Shown here piece by piece: positions 1-7,696 of a stretch of 17,071 nucleotides of DNA. The translations under genes were made by a program, and so were the position numbers. Numbering within the stretch: position 1 is the stretch's first letter; every line of letters starts with the position of its first letter. The notes under the pieces were generated by a model. That model was given only the letters and a program-made list of their open reading frames with translations. It was not told the origin of the DNA and made no database searches. The DNA lies in assembly GCA_002350525.1 (NCBI GenBank), contig DEFA01000007.1, positions 1,566 through 18,636 of the forward strand, read 5' to 3'. The stretch comes from Lachnospiraceae bacterium UBA2864 (GTDB taxonomy: Bacteria; Bacillota; Clostridia; Lachnospirales; Lachnospiraceae).

Positions 1-803
1 CCCTTGCCGAACATGATATCAAATTCAGCCTCTCTGAACGGAGGTGCGATCTTATTCTTAACAACCTTAACTCTTGTATGGTTACCGATAACCTCGCCAC
101 CCTGCTTAATGGTCTCAACTCTTCTGACATCAAGTCTTACAGAAGCGTAGAACTTAAGCGCACGTCCACCTGTTGTTGTCTCAGGATTACCGAACATAAC
201 ACCAACCTTCTCACGAAGCTGGTTGATGAAGATAACCACACAGTTAGTCTTGCTGATTACGGCTGTGAGCTTACGAAGAGCCTGTGACATAAGTCTTGCA
301 TGAAGACCTACATGACTGTCTCCCATCTCACCGTCAATCTCCGCCTTAGGAACAAGTGCCGCAACCGAGTCAACGATTATTACATCCACAGCACCCGAAC
401 GTACCATGGTCTCTGTGATCTCAAGTGCCTGCTCACCGTTATCAGGCTGAGATATATAAAGATTATCAATATCAACGCCGATATTCTTTGCATATACAGG
501 ATCAAGTGCATGCTCTGCATCGATGAATCCGGCGATACCGCCCAGCTTCTGAACCTCTGCAACAACATGAAGTGCAACAGTTGTCTTACCACTTGATTCA
601 GGTCCGTATATCTCTATGATTCTTCCTCTCGGCATACCACCAACACCCAGTGCAATGTCCAGGCTGAGAGAACCTGTAGGAACAACCTCTATATTCATAT
701 TCTTGGTATTGTCACCAAGCTTCATAACCGAACCCTTGCCATACTGTTTCTCAATCTGGGCAAGAGCGGCATCCAATGCTTTAATCTTTTCTTCGTTAGC
801 CAT
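1..803 (-). CDS. recA: RecA recombinase (3'-truncated by window edge)
   Basis: RecA forms the ATP-dependent filament on single-stranded DNA that drives strand exchange and triggers LexA self-cleavage. Translation of the minus strand from the ATG at 803-801 gives 267 codons of typical RecA: MANEEKIKALDAALAQIEKQ at the N-terminus, the Walker A GPESSGKT at residues 67-74, the NQLREKVGVMFGNPETTTGG region (loop L2), and the frame is still open at base 1. Roughly the last 80 residues, including the C-terminal domain, lie outside the window. AGGAG at 814-810 is six bases from the ATG and supports the start. The gene is divergent from tmcAL. No GAAC-N4-GTTC LexA-type box is visible between the two genes. 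Identification is secure. Confidence 0.98.
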   Translation of the reverse strand, partial: MANEEKIKALDAALAQIEKQYGKGSVMKLGDNTKNMNIEVVPTGSLSLDIALGVGGMPRGRIIEIYGPESSGKTTVALHVVAEVQKLGGIAGFIDAEHALDPVYAKNIGVDIDNLYISQPDNGEQALEITETMVRSGAVDVIIVDSVAALVPKAEIDGEMGDSHVGLHARLMSQALRKLTAVISKTNCVVIFINQLREKVGVMFGNPETTTGGRALKFYASVRLDVRRVETIKQGGEVIGNHTRVKVVKNKIAPPFREAEFDIMFGK

Positions 804-839
804 TTCCTTCTCCTCTTACTAGCATTATTAGATAATATC

Positions 840-856
840 GCGGAAATATGATCCGC
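840..856 (-). promoter_or_regulatory. Small inverted repeat in the recA leader
   Basis: GCGGA (840-844) and TCCGC (852-856) are perfect reverse complements separated by 7 bases. They lie in the predicted recA 5' untranslated region, about 26 bases upstream of the ribosome binding site. It could be a short RNA hairpin or a protein site. It does not match the usual Gram-positive LexA box. Confidence 0.3.
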
Positions 857-891
857 ATCTGTAATTCTTATATCTCTGCAAGACAGAAAAT

Positions 892-900
892 AGTATAGCA
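892..900 (-). promoter_or_regulatory. Candidate extended -10 promoter for recA
   Basis: Read leftward, the sequence TGCTATACT gives a TGn extension plus a TATACT -10 hexamer (897-892). No good -35 hexamer is present at the usual distance, which is common for extended -10 promoters. Predicted transcription would start near 885, leaving a leader of about 80 bases before the recA ATG. Inferred from sequence only. Confidence 0.5.
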
Positions 901-915
901 TAAGCCCCCAAAAAA

Positions 916-924
916 TGCTATTCT
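916..924 (+). promoter_or_regulatory. Candidate extended -10 promoter for tmcAL
   Basis: TGCTATTCT (916-924) is an extended -10 facing tmcAL and is nearly the same as the recA element on the other strand. Its expected -35 position (about 896-901) falls on the recA -10. The predicted start near 931 would give a leader of only about 14 bases, beginning at the GTGAGG ribosome binding site, so a different upstream start remains possible. Confidence 0.35.
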
Positions 925-944
925 TTTAAAGTGAGGTTTTGAAT

Positions 945-2183
945 ATGACGAATATAGGAATTATAGCAGAATTTAATCCATATCATAACGGACACGCCTA
1001 TCTGATAAGTGAGGCAAAACGCCTTGTAATGCAGTCAGACGGAGATGATGCCCGCGTTATCGTATTGATGAGCGGAAACTTTGTCCAGCGCGGCTCAGCG
1101 GCCGTATATGATAAATATACCCGGGCCCTTTCGGCTCTTACCGATGCGGATATTATATTTGAACTTCCGACACTCTGGGCCTCATCTGACGCCGGACATT
1201 TCGCAGGATGCGGTGTTGAACTTATGAACCGTCTTAACTGTATCGATTACCTTGCTTTCGGAATTGAGGCAGTCCCCGATACAAAAGATTCGGTAATTTC
1301 GGGGCTTATAAAGGCTTCCGAGATTCTTGCCGATGAACCCGCAGAATTTACGGAGCTTCTGAAAGACGGCTTATCGAAAGGTCTGTCTTATCCGGCGGCA
1401 AGGATGAAAGTACTGCTCCAAGTAACCGATATAGATCACGATACTCTGTCAACTCCTAACAATATCCTTGCTTTAGAGTACCTGACAGCTATCAAAAAGA
1501 CCGGCAGCCGTCTCCGCCCACTCTTCATAACGCGAACGGGTTCCGGTTATAATGATACCGAGTTATCGGAGAAATATTCTTCAGCTACCGCTATAAGAGG
1601 CGCTCTATATAATAAGATCTCCGTAGACGGATATATACCGGCAGAATCTCTATCCGTAATTGAGAAATATCTTAATTATCCCGTACTTACGGATGAGTAT
1701 CTGGTTCCTTATATTGTCTCAGCCCTCAGGACAAAAAGCACGGCGGAACTTCTCAACACAGTCGGGATTAACGAAGACCTTCTGGGAAGGCTTCTTAAGG
1801 CTCCTGTTCCCTGTTCCTACGCCGAACTTTCCGATTATATGAAGACACGTAATGTTACCATGACAAGGATCAGAAGACTCCTTCTCAGCCTTGCTCTCGG
1901 AATAGGAAAGTCGGATCTTATACAGCCCGGCAGGATTTCCTCTCCGGGATATATAAATCTTCTCGCCATGAGACGTGACAGTTCATCTGTTATAAAGCTT
2001 ATTCAGGATACGAGTCCGATAATCGTCATAAATAAAAAATCCTCGTATAAACCCGAGGATCCTCTTTCAGAACTGTCATGGCAGACCGATGTAAGAACTA
2101 CCGATATATATAATCAGATGTTTTATACCTGTACCGGAATCAAACTTCCGACAGAGCTTACAAGTAATATACAGATATTGTAA
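945..2183 (+). CDS. tmcAL: tRNA(Met) cytidine acetate ligase (TmcAL/YlbM)
   Basis: TmcAL family members activate acetate with ATP and acetylate the wobble cytidine C34 of elongator tRNA-Met, helping accurate AUG decoding. The 412-residue protein has the nucleotidyltransferase-fold signature in AEFNPYHNGH (HNGH at residues 14-17), then SGNFVQRG (43-50) and a later SSATAIRGAL segment, all typical of the family; length is also typical. An in-frame TTG lies six bases upstream at 939, but GTGAGG at 931-936 is eight bases from the ATG at 945 and too close to the TTG, so I use the ATG. In Bacillus this gene (ylbM) is in the same neighbourhood as rsmD and coaD; here it is convergent with that operon, tail to tail. 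Confidence 0.93.
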   Translation: MTNIGIIAEFNPYHNGHAYLISEAKRLVMQSDGDDARVIVLMSGNFVQRGSAAVYDKYTRALSALTDADIIFELPTLWASSDAGHFAGCGVELMNRLNCIDYLAFGIEAVPDTKDSVISGLIKASEILADEPAEFTELLKDGLSKGLSYPAARMKVLLQVTDIDHDTLSTPNNILALEYLTAIKKTGSRLRPLFITRTGSGYNDTELSEKYSSATAIRGALYNKISVDGYIPAESLSVIEKYLNYPVLTDEYLVPYIVSALRTKSTAELLNTVGINEDLLGRLLKAPVPCSYAELSDYMKTRNVTMTRIRRLLLSLALGIGKSDLIQPGRISSPGYINLLAMRRDSSSVIKLIQDTSPIIVINKKSSYKPEDPLSELSWQTDVRTTDIYNQMFYTCTGIKLPTELTSNIQIL

Positions 2184-2212
2184 TATGCCGTACAAACTAT
2201 AAAGTAACAAAA

Positions 2213-2240
2213 GCGCCGGTGGTCATCCCACCGGCGTTTA
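2213..2240. terminator. Bidirectional terminator between tmcAL and the coaD operon
   Basis: CGCCGGTGG (2214-2222) and CCACCGGCG (2228-2236) form a perfect 9-bp GC-rich stem with a 5-base loop. On the plus strand it is followed by TTTATCTT. On the minus strand it is followed by a T-rich stretch (TTTTGTTACTTT). It sits 30 bases after the tmcAL stop and 10 bases after the stop of the opposing gene, so it fits as a shared terminator for both convergent transcripts. Confidence 0.85.
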
Positions 2241-2246
2241 TCTTAC

Positions 2247-2993
2247 TTACTCATCGAGGAAATCGTCGTCATCATCCTCATCATCGTAATCATCATCGTC
2301 GAAGTCATCATCGTCTTCGTCTTCATCATCGTAACCATCGTAATCGTCTTCATCCTCGTCTTCATAAGCAGCTGCAGGAGAAGGTGCGTATTCAGGCTGA
2401 GGTGCCATAGCCGGCTGACTCATCGGCATATCATTTCCGTTGATGAGATCGATGCTTGTATCAATCTCTCCGAGATTATTATCAAGTGTATAGAGATTGC
2501 TCTCAAGACTATCACAAAGGTTCTTATAATTCTCATTCTCTGCTTCAAGAGTAGCTGCAAGGAAGTTTTTCATCTCTGAAAGCTTCTGCTTTGTATAAGA
2601 CATAGCACCGAGACGAACCTCTTTTGCTTCTGCTGTAGCATCATCGAGTATCTGCTGTGCCTGATCACGTGCTGCCGTAACTATTTCATCCGCACGGATG
2701 TTAGCAAGCTCTGTAATATGGTTTGAATCAACAAGACGATTTGCCTCATTTACCGATTCTGAAATTATAGCGTCTGAACGGGTTCTTGCGGAAGCAAGGA
2801 TTGCTTCTTTGTTCCTCATGATCTTCTTGCATCTTTCGATCTCGCTAGGGAGCTTAAGCTTAAGCTCACTGAGCATTCTCTCAAGTTCATCCTTAGGAAC
2901 GATTATCTTATTAGAAGACAAAGGCTGATATTTGCAATTGCCGATAAAAACCTCGATCTCATCGATCATATCTTCTACGCCCTTTTTACCCAT
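2247..2993 (-). CDS. Coiled-coil protein with highly acidic C-terminal tail (V-ATPase subunit H-like)
   Basis: A 248-residue protein of unknown function. Residues 1-30 are a short charged N-terminal region; residues about 35-175 are rich in Ala, Glu, Lys and Leu and look like a long helical coiled coil, resembling proteins loosely annotated as vacuolar-type ATPase subunit H or DivIVA-like. A Pro/Ala/Met linker (about 189-209) leads to a tail at 211-248 in which 31 of 38 residues are Asp or Glu, with Tyr or Phe spaced through it. No signal peptide or membrane segment is seen. AGGAGG at 3008-3003, nine bases from the ATG, fixes the start. It is the last gene of the operon, 25 bases after coaD. 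An envelope or cytoskeletal scaffold is possible, but that is a guess; real ATPase activity is not indicated. Confidence 0.8.
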   Translation of the reverse strand: MGKKGVEDMIDEIEVFIGNCKYQPLSSNKIIVPKDELERMLSELKLKLPSEIERCKKIMRNKEAILASARTRSDAIISESVNEANRLVDSNHITELANIRADEIVTAARDQAQQILDDATAEAKEVRLGAMSYTKQKLSEMKNFLAATLEAENENYKNLCDSLESNLYTLDNNLGEIDTSIDLINGNDMPMSQPAMAPQPEYAPSPAAAYEDEDEDDYDGYDDEDEDDDDFDDDDYDDEDDDDDFLDE

Positions 2994-3018
2994 TTTGAAA
3001 ATCCTCCTGTCATTCGTA

Positions 3019-3504
3019 TCACATAATATTATACTTTCTCTCTATCTGCTGAAGCACTTGTTCAGGAACAAAACCGGCGACCGATTTACCATAACTGGCA
3101 AATTCCTTAACCATACTTGAACTGATAAAAGAATACCTCGGATCAGTTGCCAAAAAAACCGTCTCAATCTCCGAGGACATAGTTTTGTTTGCCTGAGCCA
3201 TCTGAAGCTCAAAATCAAAATCCGTGGTTCCTCTTAGGCCACGTACTATAAAGTTTACTCCGTTTTCTCTGGCGAAATCCACAAGCAAACCCTCTGAACT
3301 TGCTACCTTTACGTTAGAGTATTCCGCAGTAACATCACCTAACATCTTAACACGTTCTTCGATAGAAAACAATGGACATTTTTTAGAAGCATTATTCAGA
3401 ATACATACAATAACCTCATCAAACACCCTTGAAGACCTCTTTATAAGGTCAAGATGGCCTAATGTAATCGGGTCAAAACTACCCGGATATATAGCCTTTG
3501 CCAT
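3019..3504 (-). CDS. coaD: Phosphopantetheine adenylyltransferase
   Basis: CoaD transfers AMP from ATP to 4'-phosphopantetheine to give dephospho-CoA, the penultimate step of coenzyme A synthesis. The 161-residue length is standard. The N-terminal YPGSFDPITLGH contains the TxGH nucleotide-binding motif (TLGH, residues 14-17), VRGLRGTTDFDFELQMAQ is the family's central segment, and SFISSSMVKE is the C-terminal ISSxxxRE-type motif (with Lys where Arg is usual). GGAGG lies seven bases before the ATG. The start is two bases after the rsmD stop; the rsmD-coaD pair is widely conserved in Firmicutes (ylbH-ylbI in Bacillus). Cytoplasmic. Confidence 0.97.
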   Translation of the reverse strand: MAKAIYPGSFDPITLGHLDLIKRSSRVFDEVIVCILNNASKKCPLFSIEERVKMLGDVTAEYSNVKVASSEGLLVDFARENGVNFIVRGLRGTTDFDFELQMAQANKTMSSEIETVFLATDPRYSFISSSMVKEFASYGKSVAGFVPEQVLQQIERKYNIM

Positions 3505-3506
3505 GA

Positions 3507-4070
3507 CTAATCCTCCAAACTTTCCTTTAATTTCAAGAAGATATGCTTATTTGTCTTATATCTCTTTTCTTTATACATATAGAATTTTGTATCTTCAAGA
3601 TATTCAAAATCCTCATCAAGGATAGCTTCAACCACGATTATCGTATCGATATTCTTAAATTCCTTGGTATCAAGAGCAAGCAGAACTTCCTTTTCAAGGC
3701 CCTTACTGTACGGAGGATCGATAAATATCACATCATAATCGACCTTCTTCAGCCCCCTTACAAAGCTGACCGCATCTATTCTCAGTATATCGGATTCATC
3801 CTCAAACTTTGTAAAATGAATATTCGCCTTTATACACTGAAGAGCTTCTCTTCCGTTCTCGACAAATGTTGCATGTTTAGCCCCACGTGACAGAGCTTCT
3901 ATTCCGATACCGCCGCTTCCGGCAAAAAGATCAAGGAATCTGGATCCCGGAATATCATTCTGAAGGCAGTTGAAAACCGTTTCTTTATATCTGTCTGCCG
4001 TCGGCCTCGTCTCCATTCCTTCGATGGACTTAAGAGGCAGACTTCTTCTTGTACCTGCAATTACTCTCAT
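3507..4070 (-). CDS. rsmD: 16S rRNA (guanine966-N2)-methyltransferase
   Basis: RsmD methylates N2 of G966 in 16S rRNA using S-adenosylmethionine. The 187-residue protein starts MRVIAG as the family does, has the SAM-binding motif I FLDLFAGSGGIGIEAL (45-60), and the catalytic IDPPY (117-121), the [DNS]PPY signature of amino-group methyltransferases. An in-frame GTG exists 12 bases upstream (4082-4080), but it lies inside the AGGTGAGG ribosome binding site of the ATG at 4070, so the ATG is preferred. The stop of the upstream endoglucanase ends one base before this ATG, and the ribosome binding site is in the last codons of that gene, so translational coupling is likely. Confidence 0.95.
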   Translation of the reverse strand: MRVIAGTRRSLPLKSIEGMETRPTADRYKETVFNCLQNDIPGSRFLDLFAGSGGIGIEALSRGAKHATFVENGREALQCIKANIHFTKFEDESDILRIDAVSFVRGLKKVDYDVIFIDPPYSKGLEKEVLLALDTKEFKNIDTIIVVEAILDEDFEYLEDTKFYMYKEKRYKTNKHIFLKLKESLED

Positions 4071-4071
4071 A

Positions 4072-5685
4072 TTATTCCTCACCTGATATTGTCATTCTAA
4101 GCCATTTTCCGGCCTCGGACAGTTCCGAAACATCCCATCCGGAAGTCTTGCTGCAGTCCGAGCTTATAAGAGCCGATGTCTCATTCTTATTACAGAGGCT
4201 CCAGCTTGCATAGGACATATTATGTCCGTTTATAAGATCCATCCACTCAGCAGCGGAGTCGTAATCTATTCCACCGTTTCCCGAAGCATCACATATACTG
4301 AACTCCGATATAAATACCGGATATCCCGCATCGAGTGCTGCCATGACCTTACTTCTTATATTATCCTTATGTGTAGCTGCATAGAAATGCACCGCATACA
4401 TAACATTTTCGGCATCGATCGGATCTTTGACCGCCATATCCACATCCTGTGACCAGGTCGGGGTTCCGACTACTATAATGGCATCCTTATCATTCTTTCT
4501 GATTATAGGAATGATAACTTCCGCATACTCCTTTATATCTTCCCACTCTGTACCGCCGTTTGGCTCATTGCATATCTCATAAATGATATTATCGTTATCT
4601 CTGTATCTGGATGACATTTCATCGAAAAACTCTTTTGCATCATCCATATGCTTAAGCGGGTTAAGATCGTGAAGCACATGCCAGTCGATTATAACATACA
4701 TTCCGAGTTCCGTAGCATAATCAACACCGTCTGATACAAGTTTCTTCAGCTTGGTCTTATCACCGTCCGAACAGTATCCACCGCTTTCATCAGTATACAT
4801 GGCAAGTCTGATAAGGTTTGCTCCCCAGTCATCCCTGAGAGTCTGAAAAGCTTCTTTGTTCACATATTCAGGGAACCATGCAAGTCCGTGTGTGCTGACA
4901 CCTCTGAGCTGATATTTTTCTCCGTTCTTATCTACTATATCCGTTCCTTTTACCGATATCTTTCCATGATTCGAATACGGAGTTCCTGATTCAGTTTTAA
5001 CTGTAGATTTTGAGTTGGTTTCTGAATTCACAACCTTCTTTGCCCCTTCCTCTGCAGCTCTCTCAGCAGCTCCGGCATCCGCCGCCAGTTTACCGTCTAT
5101 ATAGAGTTCGGCACCTTTCGATACCTTCTTTCCGTCTTCTTCGGAACCGAATATAACCTGAACTCCGAGATCTCCGACTGCCGAATGGGCCGCTACCGTA
5201 CCGTTATGAGCTTCCGGAGTTATGATAAGTTTATCGCCCTTAATCTCATATTTAGCATTCCAGCTGTTATCGATCTTGGCATCCTTAAAGCCTTCAACTT
5301 CAACCTTCCAGTTTTTATATTCTTCATCGGAATTATTCTGTATCTTGATATCATACTGATATTCATATCCCTTTTCCACCGGCCACGAAGCCCCGCTCGA
5401 TACAGTTGCATAGAGAAGCTCCGCATCACCGGAAGAAGCCTTATCCTCTTTCTTATCCTCTTTTGCTTCTTCAGTAACCTCTTCGGTTTTTTCTTCCGTA
5501 ACTTCCTCAGTGGTTTCTTCCTTCTTAACTTCTTCGGTTACGGCCGCTTCCGTAACAGCCTCGGTATTATCCTTTTTCTCTTTTCCCATCCTGAGGCCGA
5601 TAACATAGCCTCCTATTCCGATTACCACAGCAGCCAGTACAAACCACAGTACCATTTGCATCTTCTTCGGATTATTCTCGTTCAT
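4072..5685 (-). CDS. Membrane-anchored GH5 endoglucanase with CBM2-like domain
   Basis: Predicted beta-1,4-endoglucanase, 537 residues. Order: short cytoplasmic N-terminus; one membrane helix (about 11-32) with positive residues on both flanks and no evident cleavage site; a Thr/Glu/Lys-rich linker (about 38-85, repeated TEE units); a beta-rich domain (about 88-182) with NWKVEV and WNAKY motifs resembling cellulose-binding CBM2; a second linker; and a GH5 domain (about 236-530). GH5 signatures are RGVSTHGLAWFPEYVN (261-276), NEP with acid/base Glu374, HFYAATH (433-439), and SEF with nucleophile Glu461. Closest resemblance is GH5 subfamily 2, the Bacillus-type cellulases. GGTGGAG at 5698-5692 sets the ATG; an in-frame TTG at 5712 has no support. 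It should sit on the outer face of the membrane. It interrupts the usual recG-rsmD-coaD order. Confidence 0.9.
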   Translation of the reverse strand: MNENNPKKMQMVLWFVLAAVVIGIGGYVIGLRMGKEKKDNTEAVTEAAVTEEVKKEETTEEVTEEKTEEVTEEAKEDKKEDKASSGDAELLYATVSSGASWPVEKGYEYQYDIKIQNNSDEEYKNWKVEVEGFKDAKIDNSWNAKYEIKGDKLIITPEAHNGTVAAHSAVGDLGVQVIFGSEEDGKKVSKGAELYIDGKLAADAGAAERAAEEGAKKVVNSETNSKSTVKTESGTPYSNHGKISVKGTDIVDKNGEKYQLRGVSTHGLAWFPEYVNKEAFQTLRDDWGANLIRLAMYTDESGGYCSDGDKTKLKKLVSDGVDYATELGMYVIIDWHVLHDLNPLKHMDDAKEFFDEMSSRYRDNDNIIYEICNEPNGGTEWEDIKEYAEVIIPIIRKNDKDAIIVVGTPTWSQDVDMAVKDPIDAENVMYAVHFYAATHKDNIRSKVMAALDAGYPVFISEFSICDASGNGGIDYDSAAEWMDLINGHNMSYASWSLCNKNETSALISSDCSKTSGWDVSELSEAGKWLRMTISGEE

Positions 5686-5691
5686 AACGTT

Positions 5692-5698
5692 CTCCACC
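5692..5698 (-). promoter_or_regulatory. Ribosome binding site deciding the endoglucanase start
   Basis: GGTGGAG read leftward is six bases before the ATG at 5685. The frame stays open upstream to a TTG at 5712, but this site supports the ATG, giving a protein nine residues shorter with the membrane helix beginning about residue 11. Confidence 0.7.
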
Positions 5699-5732
5699 CT
5701 TTTCTTTAACAAGCTGTTAAACAGTTGTCATT

Positions 5733-7694
5733 TTACATTTCCAGTGCTGCTTCCTGAGCCATTCTCAGTATATCCACATGTCTGTATATATCCGCAACAC
5801 GGAAATCCATATCACCGCTCTGTCTTATCCCGAAGAATTCTCCCGGACCTCTCAACTTCAGATCTTCCGAAGCTATATAGAAGCCGTCGTTGGATTCTTC
5901 AAGAACCTTAAGTCTTGCCATGGAGTCGTCGGTTTTTTTAACATTTATAAATATACAGTAACTCTGGGCATCGCCTCTGCCCACACGGCCTCTCAGCTGA
6001 TGCAGCTGAGCTAGTCCGAAGCGCTCTGCATTTTCTATCATCATTACTGTTGCATTCGGATTATTGATACCTACCTCTATAACCGTTGTCGAAACCAGCA
6101 CATCGATCTCATGTGCTATAAAGCGGTTCATGATATCAGCTTTCTCCTGCTCCTTCATTCTTCCATGAAGATATTCGACTCTGATACCGTAGCCGAGTTC
6201 ACGGCTCAGTTCATCGGTATAGTTTACGACATTTTCGGCATCTACGGTCTCGCTTTCCTCAACCATAGGGCATATTACATAGGCCTGATGACCGGCTCTC
6301 ACCTCAGACTGAATGAATCTGTATGCTGACGGTCTGTAATCGGTACCCACAACGCAGTTCTTGATCTTTTTTCTTCCTGCCGGAAGTTCCTTTATAACGG
6401 AAATGTCAAGATCAGCATAAAGTATTATGGCAAGCGTTCTCGGGATCGGAGTCGCACTCATTATAAGTACATGAGGTGCATTTCCCTTAAGTCCCAGCTT
6501 CTCACGCTGCTTTACTCCGAATCTGTGCTGCTCGTCGGTTATGACAAGGCCCAGATCCTTATATTCCACGCTGTCGGTGATAAGTGCATGTGTACCGACA
6601 ACTATATCTATCTCTCCGTTTCTCAGACGTTCATATACGAGGCGCCTCTCTTTTGCACTGAGAGAACCCGTAAGAAGTCCGACCTTTATCTTATATGGTG
6701 TAAAAATCCTTGTCAGCTCTTTGAAATGCTGCTGTGCCAGTACTTCCGTAGGAACCATAAGCGCTCCCTGATATCCGGATACCGCATTCATATAAAGTGC
6801 AGCAGCAGCCACCACCGTCTTACCCGATCCGACATCTCCCTGAATAAGACGGCTCATGACATGTTCCAATCTCATATCGTTCATGATGTCATCGACCGCA
6901 TTCTTCTGACCATCCGTAAGCTTAAATCCGAGTCCTGCGACGAATCCGTCTATCCTGGACAAAGCTTCGCTTGTCAGAACATGACTGTTCACAAGCTTAA
7001 CGTTAGTCTCCTTCATCTTTCTTACATCAAGTATAAAGTGAAGAAATTCATCAAATGCGAGTCTTTCGAGCGCTTTACCCAGTTCTTCCTTATTCTCGGG
7101 AAAATGCACCGTATACATAGCCTTCGAAAGAGGAATGAGTCCGAATCTTTCGATCAGCTCCGGTCTTACCCAGTCTTCGGAACGGTTTATAAGAGGCGCA
7201 ACCGTTCTCATGGATTTCGTCACCATGTTATTTGTAAGTCCGCTTACCAGAGGATATACGGGCTGCATGGTGGAAAGCATTTTCTGATAATTGAACTGCG
7301 TATAATATTCAGGCATCTCCATTACACGAGAAGCACCTTTAACTCTTATCGTACCGACAAAGACGAAGCTTTCACCCTTATGCAGTACATTTCTGAGGAA
7401 AGGCATATTATACCAGAGCATTTTTACGGAACCGCTGTCATCTGCAGCAGACAAAGTTACTATTGTATATCTTCTACCTCTCGATACAGCTACTCCGCTG
7501 ACTATTCTGCAAAATACAGCAGCTCTGTCCCCCTCAGTCAGACTACTGACGGGAACAGGCTGCTCATACAGCTTATAGTTTCTCGGATAATAGTGGATAA
7601 GGTCGTCAACAGTAACCACGCCAACCTTTGAAAAGATCGCCGCAGTTTTATCTCCTATTCCCTTTATCTCTGTAACACTGTCCGAAAGGTTCAT
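5733..7694 (-). CDS. recG: ATP-dependent DNA helicase RecG
   Basis: RecG remodels stalled replication forks and branch-migrates Holliday junctions. The 653-residue protein has the N-terminal helix-hairpin-type segment IKGIGDKTA, YPRNYKLYE and an OB-fold wedge (about 45-130), then the helicase core: Walker A GDVGSGKT (286-293), DEQHRFG (387-393), SATPIPRT (413-420), QLRGRVGRG (566-574), and the LRGPGEFFGIRQSG block (614-627). The chain ends only 26 residues after that block, about 25 shorter than E. coli RecG, and no continuation is found in another frame. I use the ATG at 7694, two bases after the upstream stop; a GTG at 7700 overlaps that stop (GTGA) and is an alternative. Both have only weak Shine-Dalgarno sequences, suggesting coupling to the upstream gene. 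Confidence 0.95.
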   Translation of the reverse strand: MNLSDSVTEIKGIGDKTAAIFSKVGVVTVDDLIHYYPRNYKLYEQPVPVSSLTEGDRAAVFCRIVSGVAVSRGRRYTIVTLSAADDSGSVKMLWYNMPFLRNVLHKGESFVFVGTIRVKGASRVMEMPEYYTQFNYQKMLSTMQPVYPLVSGLTNNMVTKSMRTVAPLINRSEDWVRPELIERFGLIPLSKAMYTVHFPENKEELGKALERLAFDEFLHFILDVRKMKETNVKLVNSHVLTSEALSRIDGFVAGLGFKLTDGQKNAVDDIMNDMRLEHVMSRLIQGDVGSGKTVVAAAALYMNAVSGYQGALMVPTEVLAQQHFKELTRIFTPYKIKVGLLTGSLSAKERRLVYERLRNGEIDIVVGTHALITDSVEYKDLGLVITDEQHRFGVKQREKLGLKGNAPHVLIMSATPIPRTLAIILYADLDISVIKELPAGRKKIKNCVVGTDYRPSAYRFIQSEVRAGHQAYVICPMVEESETVDAENVVNYTDELSRELGYGIRVEYLHGRMKEQEKADIMNRFIAHEIDVLVSTTVIEVGINNPNATVMMIENAERFGLAQLHQLRGRVGRGDAQSYCIFINVKKTDDSMARLKVLEESNDGFYIASEDLKLRGPGEFFGIRQSGDMDFRVADIYRHVDILRMAQEAALEM

Positions 7695-7696
7695 AA

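Noticed and set aside
2250..2365. Repeated TCATCG/TCATCATCG units that could suggest a tandem repeat or CRISPR-like array
   Set aside because: The units are Asp/Glu codons of the acidic tail read in reverse; there is no regular repeat-spacer structure.
5185..5709. Plus-strand open frame antisense to the endoglucanase with a Phe/Leu-rich, membrane-like product
   Set aside because: The hydrophobic composition arises from reading Glu/Lys/Thr codons of the linker backwards; no start signal or family match.
5686..5732. Short palindrome CTGTTTAACAG between recG and the endoglucanase as a terminator
   Set aside because: The stem is only five A/T-leaning pairs with a one-base centre and no T run, too weak for a terminator.
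6471..7631. Long plus-strand open frame (386 codons) antisense to recG
   Set aside because: It is fully inside a secure RecG gene, its product is Cys/His/Ser/Tyr-rich with no recognisable domain, and there is no convincing ribosome binding site; it is an antisense artefact of codon bias.
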